NCBI RefSeq assembly: GCF_004366075.1
Contig: NZ_SODU01000002.1
Location: 1,798,758-1,862,757 of the forward strand
Length of the DNA: 64,000 nucleotides
Reading direction: 5' to 3'
DNA from: Kribbella pratensis
GTDB lineage: Bacteria > Actinomycetota > Actinomycetes > Propionibacteriales > Kribbellaceae
Shown: one piece after another, positions 62,126-64,000 of the stretch
Layout: each line of letters begins with the position of its first letter
Position numbering within the stretch: the first letter of the stretch is position 1
The notes under the pieces: model-generated
What the model saw: only the letters and a program-made list of their open reading frames with translations
What the model was told of the DNA's origin: nothing
The model's database searches: none
Translations under genes and position numbers: made by a program

Positions 62126-62726
62126 GCACCGGAACCGGGGTCCGCTCGCTGATCACGTGGTCGACGATGCCGTACTCCTTGGCGCCGGCCGCGGTCAGCA
62201 CGTGGTCGCGATCGGTGTCGTGCCGCAGCCTCTCGATCGTCTGGCCGGTGTGCCGGGCCAGGATCTCCTCGACCTGACCGCGGACCCGCACCACTTCGTC
62301 CGCCTGCAGGATCAGGTCCGGGATCGTGCCCTGACCGCGGCCCGCCGGCTGGTGCAGGACGATCCGGGCATGCGGCAGTACCGCGCGGCTTCCCGGCGTA
62401 CCCGCGGCCAGCAGGACCGCACCGGCGGAGATCGCCTGTCCGACGCAGACGGTCGCGATCGGGGACTGGACGTACTGCATCGTGTCGTAGATCGCGAGCA
62501 TCGCGGTCATGTCGCCGCCCTCGCAGTTGATGAAGATCTTGATCTCCTGATCAGGTTTGTCCGCTTCCAGATGCAGGAGCTGGGCGATCAGGGCGTTCGC
62601 GACCCCGGCATCGATCCCCGTACCGATGTAGATGATGCGCTCGGTCAGCAGGTGCGAGTAGACGTCCATGATGCGCTCGCCGCGCGGGTGCTGGGCGATG
62701 ACGTTCGGGATCGTGTAGCTGCTCAT
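62118..62726 (-). CDS. ClpP-like peptidase subunit (second of pair)
   Basis: 202 residues from ATG 62726. Catalytic triad Ser100 (GQAISAGAV), His125 (VLHQP) and Asp174 ([10 protein letters not shown]). The usual INSPGG is [11 protein letters not shown], an unusual substitution near the substrate groove. It overlaps the first ClpP by four bases. Known: ClpP rings degrade proteins fed by ClpX/ClpC. Tandem divergent ClpPs match the ClpP3/P4 pair of Streptomyces, which takes over when ClpP1/P2 are lost. No clpX is adjacent. Confidence 0.95.
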   Translation of the reverse strand: MSSYTIPNVIAQHPRGERIMDVYSHLLTERIIYIGTGIDAGVANALIAQLLHLEADKPDQEIKIFINCEGGDMTAMLAIYDTMQYVQSPIATVCVGQAISAGAVLLAAGTPGSRAVLPHARIVLHQPAGRGQGTIPDLILQADEVVRVRGQVEEILARHTGQTIERLRHDTDRDHVLTAAGAKEYGIVDHVISERTPVPVLT

Positions 62727-63328
62727 GCTGCTGCCGCCTTCCTGGGCATGACCTGGTCGAAGGACTCGACGATGTGGTCGATGAAGCCGTACTCGCGGGC
62801 CTGCTCGGCGGTGTACCAGTGGTCGTGCCGCGAGTCTTCGTGCACGACGTCGAACGGCTGCCCGGTGTCCTCGGCGATCAGCCCGAGTACGGTGTCGCGG
62901 ATGTGCCGCAGGTCGTTGGCCTGGATCTCGATCTCGACCGCGGACCCGCCGATACCGGCCGAGCCCTGGTGCATCAGGACGCGGGCGTGCCGCAACGCAT
63001 AGCGCTTCCCCGGCGTACCGGCCGACAGCAGGAACTGCCCCGCGCTGCAGGCCAGCCCGATCGCCAGCGTCGACACGTCGCACGGCACCATCCGCATCAC
63101 GTCGCGGATCGCGAGCATCGACGGCACCGAGCCGCCGGGCGAGTGGATCCAGAACGCGATGTCGGCGTCCGGGTCCTCGGCCGCCAGCGTCATGATCTGG
63201 GTGGCCAGTAGGGTGCCGAGGTCGTCGTCGAGGACTCTGTCCAGTACGACGATCCGTTGCCCGAGCAGCCGCTGCCGGGCGGTCTCGTTGAACAGCGGCG
63301 GTTTCATGTCTTCTGCCATGTCATCCAC
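62723..63328 (-). CDS. ClpP-like peptidase subunit (first of pair)
   Basis: 201 residues. Triad Ser95 (GLACSAGQF), His120 (VLMHQGS) and Asp169 ([13 protein letters not shown], where the family usually reads DTDRD). The [11 protein letters not shown] groove is normal. Three in-frame ATGs at 63328, 63319 and 63307 are possible starts, with no clear ribosome site. First gene of the ClpP pair. The promoter region shares space with a divergent small gene and has CTGCCCACA/TGTGGCAG arms (63377-63406). Confidence 0.93.
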   Translation of the reverse strand: MDDMAEDMKPPLFNETARQRLLGQRIVVLDRVLDDDLGTLLATQIMTLAAEDPDADIAFWIHSPGGSVPSMLAIRDVMRMVPCDVSTLAIGLACSAGQFLLSAGTPGKRYALRHARVLMHQGSAGIGGSAVEIEIQANDLRHIRDTVLGLIAEDTGQPFDVVHEDSRHDHWYTAEQAREYGFIDHIVESFDQVMPRKAAAA

Positions 63329-63376
63329 ACTGACCGGGCGAACGGCGCCGTCCCAGCTTTTCTGCTGACGGCAAGT

Positions 63377-63406
63377 CTGCCCACAGCAAAGCTGTTCTTT
63401 GTGGCA
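63377..63406. promoter_or_regulatory. Inverted repeat in the clpP promoter region
   Basis: CTGCCCACA (63378-63386) and TGTGGCAG (63400-63407 region) form near-perfect arms. Known: PopR, which controls ClpP3/P4 in Streptomyces, binds TCTGCC/GGCAGA palindromes. The resemblance is partial, so this is a candidate only. Confidence 0.35.
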
Positions 63407-63417
63407 GTCTCCTGCGG

Positions 63418-63774
63418 GTGTATTTGACTGAGGAGCTGTCCGAGCAGGAGCGCACGCTCCTGGAACTGACGGCCACCCCGGCCGCGACGCTGCTCGGCGC
63501 GGTGTCGATGATCCTGCGTACGACGTTGTTCAGCGAGGATCCGGCCGTCTGGGTCGACATGTGGCAGGCGCGCCCCGACCTCGCCCGCATCGAGTGGATG
63601 GACGGCCCCGAACTGGCCGACGTGGTCGCCCATCTCGCCGCGAAGGACTACGAAGGCACCATCGAAGGCGTCCCCGGCCTGCGCATCACGTCGTACGACG
63701 ACCACAACGCCAAGATGCACTGGATCGCGACCAGCACCCCGGTGGTCCTGCACCTCACCAGGCAGCTGTCCTAG
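63418..63774 (+). CDS. Hypothetical protein, 118 residues
   Basis: From GTG 63418. No family recognised. N-terminal helix (LSEQERTLLELTATPAATLLGAVS), then a beta-strand region ending LTRQLS. No signal or membrane segment. Divergent from the ClpP pair; convergent with the hydrolase at the right edge (4-bp overlap). It may be a ClpP substrate or regulator, but nothing shows this. Confidence 0.65.
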   Translation: MYLTEELSEQERTLLELTATPAATLLGAVSMILRTTLFSEDPAVWVDMWQARPDLARIEWMDGPELADVVAHLAAKDYEGTIEGVPGLRITSYDDHNAKMHWIATSTPVVLHLTRQLS

Positions 63775-64000
63775 AGGACCTTCGCCAGCAGTTCGTCGAA
63801 GCCGGCCGGGAACGTGTGCCCGAGCCCCGGCAGCCGCTCGATCCTGCACCCGAACCCGGTGAGCTGTTCGGCGGAACCGTCCACGACCTCGAGGAGATCG
63901 TCGTCGGTCCCGATCCAGATCGTTGCCGGTGACAACTTCCTGTCCGTGTACGCCGGAAGCTCCCGCAACGCCGGCGCCAATGCGAGCACACCGGCAACGG
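63771..64000 (-). CDS. Alpha/beta-hydrolase C-terminus (5' end outside window)
   Basis: The last 76 codons of a gene that begins beyond the right edge. IWIGTDDDLLEVVDGSAEQL and RLPGLGHTFPAGFDELLA match the acid-strand and His region of a dienelactone-hydrolase or esterase-like protein. The His of GHTFP would be the catalytic one. Too little is present for a firm family. Confidence 0.6.
   Translation of the reverse strand, partial: VAGVLALAPALRELPAYTDRKLSPATIWIGTDDDLLEVVDGSAEQLTGFGCRIERLPGLGHTFPAGFDELLAKVL

Overview
The window is a high-GC actinobacterial chromosome segment. Codon use, dense short-spaced operons, GTG starts, LytR-CpsA-Psr, DUF3263, PspC/HATPase and a ClpP pair all point to Actinobacteria. 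My best guess is the Nocardioidaceae/Kribbellaceae (Kribbella-like), but that is inference. I see no tRNA, rRNA, insertion sequence, phage or CRISPR array. About 65 genes are supported; both edges cut through a gene.

Layout. 1-5.2 kb: a GH4 6-phospho-glycosidase (cut by the left edge) behind a ROK repressor with its palindrome, then a DUF969-DUF979-DUF2891 operon. 5.3-9.9 kb: uracil-DNA glycosylase, DUF1990, YndJ-like and LCP genes, a decayed AraC regulator, a phytanoyl-CoA dioxygenase-like gene and an HU protein behind a Fur/Zur-like box. 9.9-16.6 kb: two tandem secreted beta-propellers, an M13 peptidase, and a methyltransferase/hydrolase pair divergent from a TetR regulator with twin operators. 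16.6-22.7 kb: Xaa-Pro aminopeptidase, a frameshifted panD, an MMPL transporter and a two-component pair. 22.7-31.5 kb: a trehalose region (otsA with a sugar kinase, oxidoreductase and amidase on minus; DUF3263, LytR_C and otsB on plus) and an AlkA-type glycosylase.

31.5-35.5 kb: a large inverted repeat, then a SAM-I riboswitch in front of a threonine-synthase-fold enzyme that overlaps a ThiS/MoaD sulfur carrier ending in Gly-Gly. This suggests thiocarboxylate-dependent homocysteine synthesis rather than threonine synthesis. A zinc dehydrogenase and a hydrolase follow.

35.5-45.9 kb: a catabolic regulon. It holds a PrpR/GGDEF-like regulator, a DHDPS-family aldolase, an enolase-superfamily enzyme, an LLM flavin oxidoreductase, a sugar ABC importer without its own ATPase, and a 671-residue secreted beta-propeller. 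Four copies of one 22-bp palindrome lie in front of its transcription units, which ties the region together.

45.9-64 kb: an EgtD-like methyltransferase with a membrane partner, cold-shock protein, two MFS exporters around a CGNR zinc-finger regulator, a PspC protein divergent from a PspC histidine kinase/response regulator, a GNAT enzyme, an unusual YrdC-META-META fusion, a NUDIX hydrolase, a cysteine-free S18 paralog behind a Zur-type box, a bleomycin-hydrolase-type peptidase, small hydrolases, a class C serine hydrolase and a ClpP3/ClpP4-like pair.

The most interesting points are the SAM-riboswitch/ThrC-fold/sulfur-carrier unit, the palindrome-defined catabolic regulon, the YrdC-META fusion and the broken panD.
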